Origin: an uncultured Burkholderiales bacterium
GTDB taxonomy: Bacteria; Pseudomonadota; Gammaproteobacteria; Burkholderiales; Burkholderiaceae_F
Direction: 5' to 3'
Length of the DNA stretch: 6,692 nucleotides
NCBI GenBank assembly: GCA_903871435.1
Contig: CAIQGU010000175.1
Location: 1 to 6,692, forward strand
This document shows, in pieces, positions 1 through 6,692 of the stretch (its first letter is position 1; every line of letters begins with the position of its first letter). The position numbers were made by a program, and so were the translations under genes. The notes under the pieces are model-generated. The model was given only the letters and a program-made list of their open reading frames with translations. It made no database searches and was not told where the DNA came from.

Positions 1-7
1 CAGCGCA

Positions 8-26
8 GTCGCCCCGAAGGGGCGAC
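8..26. other. Perfect hairpin in the gene-free left edge (1-132)
   Basis: GTCGCCCC (8-15) and GGGGCGAC (19-26) form a perfect 8-bp stem around a 3-nt loop. It lies about 107 nt downstream of the transglycosylase stop on the minus strand. No T-run follows on either strand, so it is not a canonical intrinsic terminator; it could be a Rho-associated 3' end, an mRNA-stabilising stem, or a dispersed repeat. The rest of 1-132 shows no supported gene. One minus-strand frame stays open to the window edge, but it is too short to judge. Confidence 0.4.
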
Positions 27-132
27 CACCACGTCGCCGGAACCGGCAGGGCACAGCCGCCGCTCGCCTGCGAGATACAAGCCGGGTCCTTCCAGCCCTC
101 CTACGTTGATAGCGGCACGAGGAGCCGTCGCT

Positions 133-783
133 CTACGGATAGTTCCAATATCCTTTCCACGCGGCATACACCGCGTTGGGATATGCGGGCTGGCCCACGC
201 TGCCGTTGTAGCGGCCCAGCGCCCTGAAGAGGTCGCCCTGCTCGCCGTCGATGTAATGGCGCAGGATCACGCAGCCGTAGCGCAGGTTAGTACGCATCTC
301 GAACAGGCGCCGCACGTTGCCGTCACCCACCAGCGCTGTCCAGAACGGCATGACCTGCATGAGGCCACGCGCTCCCACGTCGGAAATCGCGTACTTGCGA
401 AAGTTGCTCTCCACCTGGATGAGTCCCAGCACCATCTGGCGGTCGAGGCCGGCGCGCGTGCACTCGTAGTCCAGGCACTGGAGCAGGTCGGTGCGATTGC
501 GCTTTTCCGGCAGGCGCTGCACCAGGCGCAGTTCCATGTCGGCCAGCCAGCGCTCGTACCGCTGCCGCTGCGCATCGTCGTCGAAGCGCCGTATGGGCGG
601 CTTGGTGTCGGCGATTTGCGAAGCGAGCGCGCTGCGCACCGAGTCGGCCAGGGTCTCGTATTGCTGTGCGCCCGCGCGACTGGGGCGCGGCCACAGCGCC
701 AGGCCGGACCATGCGGGCAGCAGCAGGCCCAGCGCAGCCAGGCGTCGCTGCTGCCGGCGCGCGTCAGCCGGCGATTCTTTCAA
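133..783 (-). CDS. Secreted soluble lytic transglycosylase (SLT domain, GH23-type)
   Basis: Predicted to cleave the MurNAc-GlcNAc bond of peptidoglycan in the periplasm, leaving 1,6-anhydro ends. With a TTG start at 783-781 the protein is 216 aa. It has a basic N-terminus (RRQQRR, about 9-14), a hydrophobic stretch (about 15-31) and a likely signal-peptidase site after AGA (37-39). A linker follows, then an SLT domain from about residue 97: catalytic Glu125 in [15 protein letters not shown] (137-146), a NLRYG segment (166-170) and ALGRYNGS (188-195). These match family 23 transglycosylases. The stop is TAG at 135-133. The start is uncertain. An upstream ATG at 873 would overlap proS by 110 bp and put about 30 residues ahead of the signal peptide; GTG at 801 is also possible. 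None has a clear Shine-Dalgarno sequence, so translation is probably coupled to the end of proS, with which it overlaps by 20 bp. The function call is firm; the start is not. Confidence 0.85.
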   Translation of the reverse strand: MKESPADARRQQRRLAALGLLLPAWSGLALWPRPSRAGAQQYETLADSVRSALASQIADTKPPIRRFDDDAQRQRYERWLADMELRLVQRLPEKRNRTDLLQCLDYECTRAGLDRQMVLGLIQVESNFRKYAISDVGARGLMQVMPFWTALVGDGNVRRLFEMRTNLRYGCVILRHYIDGEQGDLFRALGRYNGSVGQPAYPNAVYAAWKGYWNYP

Positions 784-2506
784 GGAGGAAGGCGTACGCA
801 CCGGCGCTGTCGATGGGCAAGGTTTCCAGGGTCGAACGTGGCGTGTATTCAAACTGCCCGGCCTTGATGCCACGTTCGCCTATGGTTACCCGGTGCGGAA
901 TACCGATGAGCTCCGCGTCCGCAAACATGCCACCCGGGCGCTCGCCCCGGTCATCGAGCAGCACATCGACGCCCGCTTCAATCAATTGGGCATAGAGGCC
1001 GTCAGCGGCGCCGCGCACGGTCTCGGACTGACGGTAATTGACGGGACAGATCACGACCGAGAACGGGGCGATGGCCGCCGGCCAGATGATGCCGCGGGCA
1101 TCGTGGTTCTGTTCTATGGCCGCTCCCAGCAGGCGAGTGACGCCGATGCCATAGCAACCCATCTCGAGAACGCGGGCCTGACCATCCTCTTCCAGGAAAG
1201 TGGCATTGAGGGCCGCGGAATACCTGGTGCCAAGGTAAAAGACATGGCCGACCTCTATGCCCCGCTGTATGGCCAGCACGCCCTTGCCGTCGGGCGACGG
1301 ATCGCCAGCGACCACGCTGCGCAGGTCTGCCGTGAGTGATGGCTCCGGCAGGTCGCGGCCCCAGTTGACGCCGGCGAGGTGGTAGCCCTCGGCATTGGCG
1401 CCACAGACGAAATCGGCCATGCGGGCCACGGTGCGGTCGGCGATCACGCGTACCGGCACCGCGCCGGGCGATGCGAATACCGGTCCGAGGTAGCCTGGCG
1501 GCGAGCCGAAGGCCGCGAGAATCTCGGCTTCCGTGGCCATGCGCCAGCCGTTCTCGAAACCCGGCAGCTTGCCCGTCTTGATTTCATTGAGCTCGTGATC
1601 ACCACGCAGCAGCAGCGCGACCACCTGCGCCGCCTCCCCTTGCGCGGGTTCGGCAACCACGACCACGGATTTGACCGTTTGCTCCAGGGGAACGCCCAGC
1701 AGGTCGGCCACCGCCGGGCAGCGCGTGCAGCCGGGCGTGGCCACCTTGCGCAGGTCCTGGGTCGCAGGGGCGCGTTCGGCGAGCAGCGGCAGCGCTTCGG
1801 CGAGCTCGACGTTGGCGGCGTACTCGCCGTCGAGGTTATAGGCAATGGCGTCCTCGCCGCTGTCGGCGATGACCTGGAACTCGTGCGAGCGCGTGCCGCC
1901 GATGGATCCGGTGTCGGCAGCAACGGCACGAAAGCGCAAGCCCATGCGCGTGAAGATGCGTCCGTAGGCTGCGAACATGGCTTCATAGCTGCGATGCGCG
2001 CTGGCGACATCGCGGTCGAAGGAGTAGGCGTCCTTCATGGTGAATTCACGGCCCCGCATGACGCCGAAGCGCGGCCGGCGCTCGTCGCGGAATTTGGTCT
2101 GGATATGATAGAAATTCACCGGCAGTTGCCGGTAGCTGCGGATTTCCTGGCGGGCGATATCGGTGACCACTTCCTCGGAGGTGGGCTGCAGGACGAAATC
2201 GCGGTCGTGGCGATCCTTCATGCGCAGCAGCTCCGGGCCGTATTTCTCCCAGCGGCCGGATTCGACCCACAATTCGGCGGGCTGGACGAAGGGCATGAGC
2301 AGCTCGAGCGCGCCCGCGCGGTTCATCTCCTCGCGGATGATGGCCTCGATCCGCCGTATCGAGCGCAGCCCGAGCGGCATGTACGTATAGATACCCGCGG
2401 CGAGCTTGCGGATCATCCCGGAGCGCAGCATCAGCTGCTGGCTGATGATGTCGGCGTCCGCCGGGGCTTCCTTCTGGGTGGAAAGGTGAAATTCAGAGGC
2501 GCGCAT
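764..2506 (-). CDS. proS: Prolyl-tRNA synthetase, bacterial type with editing domain
   Basis: Charges tRNA-Pro with proline using ATP, in the cytoplasm. The 580-aa length is normal for the bacterial-type enzyme. The class II catalytic core is split by an insertion. Visible signatures are MPLGLR (43-48), QPTSEEVV (107-114), the motif 2 loop [10 protein letters not shown] (139-148) with [10 protein letters not shown] (157-166), and motif 3 [11 protein letters not shown] (448-458). Between about 223 and 410 lies the INS/YbaK-like editing domain, which hydrolyses Ala-tRNA-Pro; Lys279 falls in QTVKSVVV, where E. coli ProRS has its editing Lys279. The C-terminal anticodon-binding domain (about 480-580) carries [18 protein letters not shown]. 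The ATG at 2506-2504 begins the conserved [15 protein letters not shown]. Only a weak purine stretch (GGTAGGG) precedes it. It is divergent from rppH across a 75-bp gap, and its end overlaps the transglycosylase start. Confidence 0.98.
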   Translation of the reverse strand: MRASEFHLSTQKEAPADADIISQQLMLRSGMIRKLAAGIYTYMPLGLRSIRRIEAIIREEMNRAGALELLMPFVQPAELWVESGRWEKYGPELLRMKDRHDRDFVLQPTSEEVVTDIARQEIRSYRQLPVNFYHIQTKFRDERRPRFGVMRGREFTMKDAYSFDRDVASAHRSYEAMFAAYGRIFTRMGLRFRAVAADTGSIGGTRSHEFQVIADSGEDAIAYNLDGEYAANVELAEALPLLAERAPATQDLRKVATPGCTRCPAVADLLGVPLEQTVKSVVVVAEPAQGEAAQVVALLLRGDHELNEIKTGKLPGFENGWRMATEAEILAAFGSPPGYLGPVFASPGAVPVRVIADRTVARMADFVCGANAEGYHLAGVNWGRDLPEPSLTADLRSVVAGDPSPDGKGVLAIQRGIEVGHVFYLGTRYSAALNATFLEEDGQARVLEMGCYGIGVTRLLGAAIEQNHDARGIIWPAAIAPFSVVICPVNYRQSETVRGAADGLYAQLIEAGVDVLLDDRGERPGGMFADAELIGIPHRVTIGERGIKAGQFEYTPRSTLETLPIDSAGAYAFLLERIAG

Positions 2507-2521
2507 GCCCTACCGTTTCGT

Positions 2522-2550
2522 TTTCGACCCGCGGCTGCGGATCATATAAT
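2522..2550 (+). promoter_or_regulatory. Probable sigma70 promoter of rppH
   Basis: A perfect TATAAT at 2545-2550 lies in the short AT-rich island between divergent proS and rppH (2507-2581). The hexamer 17 bp upstream, TTTCGA (2522-2527), matches TTGACA at only three positions, so the -35 is weak. A start near 2557 would give rppH a leader of about 25 nt containing its ribosome binding site. For proS on the other strand I see AT-rich -10-like stretches (TATGAT at 2546-2541) but no matching -35. Confidence 0.55.
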
Positions 2551-2581
2551 CGGGTCAAATGATATAGCTTCAGGTGATGAC

Positions 2582-3115
2582 ATGCTGGACAAGGACGGGT
2601 ATCGCCCGAACGTCGGCATCATCCTGCTCAACGAACGCAGCGAGGTGTTCTGGGGTAAACGCGTAAAGCAGCATTCCTGGCAGTTTCCGCAGGGAGGCAT
2701 CAAGTTCGGCGAGACGCCGGAACAGGCCATGTACCGCGAGCTGTACGAGGAAGTGGGCCTGCAGACGGAACACGTGCGGATTGTCGCCCGGACCCGGGAG
2801 TGGCTGCGTTACGAGGTACCCGAGCAGTGGATTCGACGCGAGTTGCGGGGAAACTATCGCGGTCAGAAACAGATCTGGTATCTGTTGCGGCTGGTGGGGC
2901 GCGACACCGATGTATGCCTGCGGCGCAGCGACAAGCCGGAATTCGACGCGTGGCGCTGGAACGATTACTGGATACCCATGGAATCGGTGATCGAATTCAA
3001 GCGCGAGGTATACGATCGCGCGTTGCGCGAGCTTTCCCGGTTTGCTTTCCCGCCCGGGCCACGCAAGCCACCTGAGGCGGCGCGCAACGTGCCCGGGCCG
3101 GTCGGCGACGACTGA
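2582..3115 (+). CDS. rppH: RNA pyrophosphohydrolase (Nudix hydrolase)
   Basis: Removes pyrophosphate from triphosphorylated mRNA 5' ends, which opens transcripts to 5'-end-dependent decay by RNase E; cytoplasmic. The protein is 177 aa. It opens with the family's typical [17 protein letters not shown]. The Nudix box GX5EX7REUXEEXGU is complete: Gly38, Glu44, Arg52-Glu53, Glu56-Glu57, Gly59. Other family hallmarks are WQFPQGGI (33-40), GQKQIWYLL (94-102), [10 protein letters not shown] (121-130) and VIEFKREVY (136-144). The tail after about 156 is short, Pro-rich and probably disordered; this part varies among betaproteobacterial homologues. The ATG at 2582 is chosen because it starts the conserved N-terminus and has AGGTGA (2572-2577) 4 nt upstream, although the frame is open far upstream, antisense to proS. 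It is the only plus-strand gene in the window; it converges on proB, 66 bp away. Confidence 0.97.
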   Translation: MLDKDGYRPNVGIILLNERSEVFWGKRVKQHSWQFPQGGIKFGETPEQAMYRELYEEVGLQTEHVRIVARTREWLRYEVPEQWIRRELRGNYRGQKQIWYLLRLVGRDTDVCLRRSDKPEFDAWRWNDYWIPMESVIEFKREVYDRALRELSRFAFPPGPRKPPEAARNVPGPVGDD

Positions 3116-3117
3116 AA

Positions 3118-3145
3118 CGCGGGCGGCTGACACCGCTTGCCCGCG
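3118..3145 (-). terminator. Possible terminator hairpin between convergent rppH and proB
   Basis: CGCGGGC (3118-3124) pairs perfectly with GCCCGCG (3139-3145), a 7-bp stem around a 14-nt loop. It sits in the 66-bp gap between the rppH stop and the proB stop. On the minus strand it is followed by only three T residues (TTTC), and on the plus strand by none, so it suits the proB side slightly better. A second, weaker CAGC/GCTG stem lies at about 3159-3172. Position supports a shared 3' end; the missing U-tract keeps confidence low. Confidence 0.4.
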
Positions 3146-3181
3146 GGTGCCGTAAATCCAGCTGCGCGGCTGCAAGGTCCG

Positions 3182-4306
3182 CTACAGCAAGACCAGGTTG
3201 TCCCGGTGTATGAGTTCGGCCTCCTCGATGAAGCCCAGGACCTGGGCAATTTCGCTGCTGGGCCGGCGGGCAATCAGGCGCGCCTCCGTGCTTGAGTAGT
3301 TGACCAGCCCGCGCGCCCGTTCAAGGCCCGCGGCATCGACACAGGACACGACGTCGCCCCGTGCAAATACACCCTGGACCTCGATAACGCCTATGGGCAA
3401 CAGGCTCTTGCCCTGATCGCACAGCGCGGCAATGGCGCCGGCGTCCATCACGATCCGGCCCTTGGTCTGCAGGTGGTCCGCCAGCCACTGCTTGCGCGCC
3501 GCAAGCTTCGGGACGGATGCTTCCAGGTAGGTGCCAATGGATTCGCCTTTGGCCAGACGCACGAGCACGTCGGGTTCACGGCCCGAAGCAATGATCGTGG
3601 CGGCGCCGCTGCGAGCCGCCCGTTTGGCGGCGAGTATCTTGCTGAGCATGCCGCCGCGGCCGATGGCGCTGCCGGCCCCGCCGGCGTATTCCTCCAGGCG
3701 AGGGTCACCCGCCTGGCCGCGCGCGATAAGTTGCGCGGTGGGAACGATGCGTGGATCGGCGTCAAAAAGGCCCGCCTGGTCGGTGAGGATCACGAGCAGG
3801 TCGGCCTCGATCAGGTTGGTGACCAGCGCACCCAGGGTGTCGTTGTCGCCAAACTTGATTTCATCGGTTACTACCGTGTCGTTCTCGTTGATCACGGGAA
3901 CCACACCCAGCTGCAGCAACGACAGCAGGGTGGACCGGGCGTTGAGGTAACGCGCGCGATCCGCCAGATCGGCGTGGGTGAGCAGGATTTGGGCCGTGCG
4001 CACGCCCAGGGCGCCAAAGCAGGTTTCGTAGGCCTGCGCCAGGCCCATCTGGCCGACCGCGGCGGCGGCCTGCAGTTCGTGCACCTGCTGCGGCCGGCGG
4101 GTCCAGCCCAGCCGCTGCATGCCCTCGGCGATGGCGCCGCTGGATACCAACAAAACCTGCCGTCCGGCCGCGCGCAGCGCTGCCACCTGGCCGGCCCAGC
4201 GCGAAATGGCGGCAAGGTCGAGTCCGCGCCCGTCATTGGTGACCAGGCTGCTGCCAACCTTGACCACCGTACGCACGGCACGCGGTTCACTGACCGGCGC
4301 CGCCAT
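3182..4306 (-). CDS. proB: Glutamate 5-kinase (AAK kinase plus PUA domain)
   Basis: Phosphorylates glutamate to gamma-glutamyl phosphate, the first and proline-inhibited step of proline synthesis; the next enzyme, ProA, is not in the window. From the ATG at 4306 it is 374 aa, normal for the two-domain form. The amino-acid kinase domain (about 10-265) shows KVGSS (16-20), VSSGAIA (54-60), NENDTV (140-145), FGDNDTLGA (152-160), [13 protein letters not shown] (174-186) and GRGGMLSK (216-223). The C-terminal PUA domain (about 280-368) runs from GRIVMDAGA to the typical ending [11 protein letters not shown]. obgE stops 2 nt before this ATG. A TTG at 4312 would instead overlap the obgE stop by 4 nt and add two residues. 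Neither start has a good Shine-Dalgarno sequence, so coupling to obgE is likely. I prefer ATG. It is the last gene of the rplU-rpmA-obgE-proB run. Confidence 0.96.
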   Translation of the reverse strand: MAAPVSEPRAVRTVVKVGSSLVTNDGRGLDLAAISRWAGQVAALRAAGRQVLLVSSGAIAEGMQRLGWTRRPQQVHELQAAAAVGQMGLAQAYETCFGALGVRTAQILLTHADLADRARYLNARSTLLSLLQLGVVPVINENDTVVTDEIKFGDNDTLGALVTNLIEADLLVILTDQAGLFDADPRIVPTAQLIARGQAGDPRLEEYAGGAGSAIGRGGMLSKILAAKRAARSGAATIIASGREPDVLVRLAKGESIGTYLEASVPKLAARKQWLADHLQTKGRIVMDAGAIAALCDQGKSLLPIGVIEVQGVFARGDVVSCVDAAGLERARGLVNYSSTEARLIARRPSSEIAQVLGFIEEAELIHRDNLVLL

Positions 4307-4308
4307 GC

Positions 4309-5651
<1,343 letters not shown>

Positions 5652-5918
5652 TCAGGCGACTGCGACGGGCTGGATGCTGACCGAGCGGCGATTTTTCGGT
5701 CCGCCGACATGGAATTTAACGGTTCCGTTTACCAGCGCGAAAAGGGTGAAATCCCGGCCCGTGCCAACGTTTTCTCCGGCGTGGAACTGGGTGCCGCGCT
5801 GGCGCACGATGATGCTGCCGGCGTGGATCGTTTCACCACCGTAGGCCTTGACGCCGAGGCGCTTTGCCTGGGAATCGCGGCCGTTACGCGACGAACCACC
5901 TGCCTTTTTATGTGCCAT
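5652..5918 (-). CDS. rpmA: 50S ribosomal protein L27 (bL27)
   Basis: Large-subunit protein whose N-terminal tail reaches the peptidyl-transferase centre. The 88-aa product is close to the usual 85-90. The family pattern is intact: [15 protein letters not shown] (2-16), KRLGVK (19-24), then [10 protein letters not shown] (34-43), FHAGENVG (45-52) and [12 protein letters not shown]. The N-terminus begins MAHKK directly, so it lacks the cleaved leader seen in Firmicutes. The ATG at 5918 is well supported by GAGAGG (5929-5924) 5 nt upstream. It lies 129 bp downstream of rplU, as in the common rplU-rpmA ribosomal operon, and is presumably co-transcribed with it. Confidence 0.99.
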   Translation of the reverse strand: MAHKKAGGSSRNGRDSQAKRLGVKAYGGETIHAGSIIVRQRGTQFHAGENVGTGRDFTLFALVNGTVKFHVGGPKNRRSVSIQPVAVA

Positions 5919-5932
5919 TTTTGCCTCTCAAT

Positions 5933-5960
5933 CGGGCCTGCCGGACTTCTGGCGGGCCTG
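5933..5960. other. Imperfect hairpin in the rplU-rpmA gap
   Basis: CGGGCCTGCC (5933-5942) can pair with GGCGGGCCTG (5951-5960) around an 8-nt loop. On the plus strand this is ten pairs including two G-T wobbles; in the minus-strand transcript those two become A-C mismatches, leaving eight Watson-Crick pairs. It ends a few bases upstream of the rpmA ribosome binding site (5929-5924), so it could tune rpmA translation or mark an RNA processing site. The rest of the 129-bp gap (5919-6047) has no other clear signal. Confidence 0.35.
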
Positions 5961-6047
5961 CGGGTGCCGACTTTGGCGGCATACCCATGGTTTTAATCAA
6001 TGACGCGCTTGCGAAACCCCACACGCCCTGCGGGCATGAACCGGGTG

Positions 6048-6356
6048 TCAGGCAATCGAGTCGATCCGGATTTCGGTGTAATTCTGGCGATGGCCGGCGT
6101 GCTTGATGGAATGCTTGCGGCGGCGCATCTTGAAGATCTTGACCTTGTCGTGCCGGCCATGGGAGAGCACCGTGGCTACCACCGCGGCACCGGCAACCAG
6201 CGGCGCGCCAATGCGCACCTGGCCGCCTTCGCCAACGGCGAGGACCTCGGCAAGGGTGACCTGCTGCCCGATTTCATTGGGCAAGGTCTCAACCTTTACG
6301 CGGTCTCCCGCGTTTACCCGATATTGCTTGCCGCCTGTCTTGATTACCGCGAACAT
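6048..6356 (-). CDS. rplU: 50S ribosomal protein L21 (bL21)
   Basis: Large-subunit protein that binds 23S rRNA near L20. The 102-aa product is normal for the family. It starts with the conserved [14 protein letters not shown], continues with the mid-region [14 protein letters not shown], and ends with the basic L21 signature [11 protein letters not shown]...[11 protein letters not shown] (73-97). The ATG at 6356 is chosen over an in-frame ATG at 6413 because it begins the conserved N-terminus and has GGGGAA (6366-6361) 4 nt upstream. First gene of the rplU-rpmA(-obgE-proB) run, read from a promoter roughly 200 nt upstream. Confidence 0.98.
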   Translation of the reverse strand: MFAVIKTGGKQYRVNAGDRVKVETLPNEIGQQVTLAEVLAVGEGGQVRIGAPLVAGAAVVATVLSHGRHDKVKIFKMRRRKHSIKHAGHRQNYTEIRIDSIA

Positions 6357-6427
6357 GAAATTCCCCACGCTGACAACTGCCCCGGCCGCCTGAACCACGC
6401 AGCGCGGTGCCATGTATGTGCTAGGTC

Positions 6428-6491
6428 TGCTCTAGACCCGCTGCTTTGGGCCCGTTGCTCTGAACCCTGCTCTGAACCCTGCTCTGAACCC
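6428..6491. repeat. Tandem 12-bp repeats upstream of rplU
   Basis: TGCTCTGAACCC occurs three times head to tail without a break (6456-6467, 6468-6479, 6480-6491). Two decayed copies precede it at a 14-bp period: TGCTCTAGACCC (6428-6439, two mismatches) and TGCTTTGGGCCC (6442-6453, three mismatches). If the promoter at 6558-6587 is used, the array is transcribed into the rplU leader as GGGTTCAGAGCA units. It ends 71 nt before the rplU start codon. Its function is unknown; it may be a neutral slippage product or protein/RNA binding sites. GGTCT/AGACC (6424-6428 with 6434-6438) could also form a small stem. Confidence 0.9.
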
Positions 6492-6500
6492 AATTGCGTC

Positions 6501-6519
6501 GGCCGTATTTTAGCCGGCC
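6501..6519 (-). promoter_or_regulatory. Possible second -10 box of rplU inside a small hairpin
   Basis: On the minus strand TAAAAT (6512-6507) matches five of six -10 positions, but the hexamer 17 bp upstream (GGTGCG) is not a convincing -35. The box sits in the loop of a GGCCG/CGGCC inverted repeat (6501-6505, 6515-6519). It may be an alternative start, an operator-like element, or chance in a GC-rich background. Confidence 0.2.
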
Positions 6520-6557
6520 ACCCCGCGGGCGCACCTGCGCCTCACGGAAAGCCTTGG

Positions 6558-6587
6558 ATTATCGCATTCGACCACCCGCGGAGTCAA
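6558..6587 (-). promoter_or_regulatory. Sigma70-type promoter for the rplU operon
   Basis: On the minus strand TTGACT (6587-6582, five of six matches to TTGACA) is followed after 18 bp by GATAAT (6563-6558, five of six matches to TATAAT). Transcription would begin near 6551, giving rplU a leader of about 195 nt that contains the 12-bp repeat array. This is the best two-box promoter in the window and fits the need for strong ribosomal-protein expression. The start site is inferred. Confidence 0.6.
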
Positions 6588-6602
6588 TCGGAGTTTCCCG
6601 CG

Positions 6603-6618
6603 GGGGCATTTTGGCCCC
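6603..6618. other. Inverted repeat between divergent promoters
   Basis: GGGGC (6603-6607) and GCCCC (6614-6618) flank ATTTTG, forming a 5-bp stem with a 6-nt loop, or a 16-bp operator-like dyad. It lies just upstream of the rplU -35 box and between that promoter and the opposite-strand TATAAT at 6659. It could be a regulator site, but no regulator motif is recognised. Confidence 0.25.
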
Positions 6619-6658
6619 GGGTTGCCCAAGGATAAGCGGAGGGGTGGACACGGCCCTC

Positions 6659-6664
6659 TATAAT
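6659..6664 (+). promoter_or_regulatory. TATAAT -10 box pointing out of the window
   Basis: A perfect TATAAT on the plus strand, 28 bp from the right edge. No good -35 is found at 16-18 bp spacing (GCGGAG at 17), though TGGACA occurs closer, at 6645-6650. It probably drives a plus-strand gene just beyond the window. In many proteobacteria the gene divergent from rplU is ispB (polyprenyl diphosphate synthase); that identity is inference only. Confidence 0.4.
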
Positions 6665-6692
6665 GACCGGTCGACAACCCGAGCTACCGTGC

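Noticed and set aside
1..131. A minus-strand frame open to the left edge, preceded by AGGAGG-like and GGAAGGA-like sequences, considered as the start of a next gene.
   Set aside because: Too short, no recognisable N-terminus, only non-ATG starts, and it runs through a perfect hairpin; it needs the sequence to the left.
1379..2581. The rppH frame stays open for about 400 codons upstream, antisense to proS, suggesting a long fusion protein.
   Set aside because: The translation is low-complexity and His/Arg/Gly/Ala-rich with no family motif, as expected for the antisense of a GC-rich gene. The conserved RppH N-terminus, ribosome binding site and TATAAT all place the start at 2582.
5908..5988. 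A 26-codon minus-strand open frame in the rplU-rpmA gap overlapping the rpmA start, considered as a leader peptide.
   Set aside because: No ribosome binding site, Pro/Ala/Gly-rich composition as expected from background, and no regulatory codon run.
6048..6413. Longer L21 with 19 extra N-terminal residues from the ATG at 6413.
   Set aside because: The extension is not L21-like, and [14 protein letters not shown] with GGGGAA upstream marks the ATG at 6356 as the start.
6428..6491. The short tandem array considered as a CRISPR or integration-site array.
   Set aside because: Units are 12 bp with no spacers, there are no cas or integrase genes nearby, and no flanking target duplication is seen.
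6000..6635. A plus-strand open frame of 211 codons across rplU and its leader, with a CSEP peptide repeat.
   Set aside because: The peptide repeat is just the 12-bp DNA repeat read in frame; the rest is antisense to rplU.

Overview
The window is a high-GC stretch of bacterial housekeeping genes (roughly two thirds G+C by eye). It carries seven recognisable genes; six lie on the minus strand and one on the plus strand. The proteins are typical of Betaproteobacteria, most likely Burkholderiales. Supporting details are the glutamate 5-kinase glycine loop (GSAIGRGGM), the L21 tail ([10 protein letters not shown]...GHRQNYTE), the bacterial-type prolyl-tRNA synthetase with an inserted editing domain, and the gene order rplU-rpmA-obgE-proB / rppH / proS-transglycosylase. 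I cannot name the genus.

Layout, reading the minus strand from the right end. Positions 6357-6692 are a regulatory region with no gene inside the window. It holds a good sigma70-type promoter pointing at rplU, a long leader containing tandem 12-bp repeats, and a TATAAT box on the opposite strand that probably serves a divergent gene beyond the edge (ispB is the usual neighbour; this is inference). Then come rplU (L21), rpmA (L27), obgE (ribosome-assembly GTPase) and proB (glutamate 5-kinase), all in one direction. obgE and proB are separated by 2 nt or overlap by 4 nt, so they are probably translationally coupled. rppH (RNA pyrophosphohydrolase) is on the plus strand, converging on proB and diverging from proS, with its own TATAAT promoter in a 75-bp AT-rich gap. 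proS (prolyl-tRNA synthetase) and a secreted soluble lytic transglycosylase follow on the minus strand. The transglycosylase start appears to lie inside the 3' end of proS. The last 132 bases hold no supported gene, only a strong 8-bp hairpin.

Functionally, the right half serves ribosome building (L21, L27, ObgE) with proline synthesis attached (ProB). The left half has mRNA 5'-end decay (RppH), prolyl-tRNA charging (ProS) and cell-wall turnover (transglycosylase). I see no mobile element, CRISPR array, tRNA/rRNA gene, phage gene or defence system. I did not find a new biological system. The least ordinary signals are the repeat array in the rplU leader and the arrangement around the proS/transglycosylase junction.
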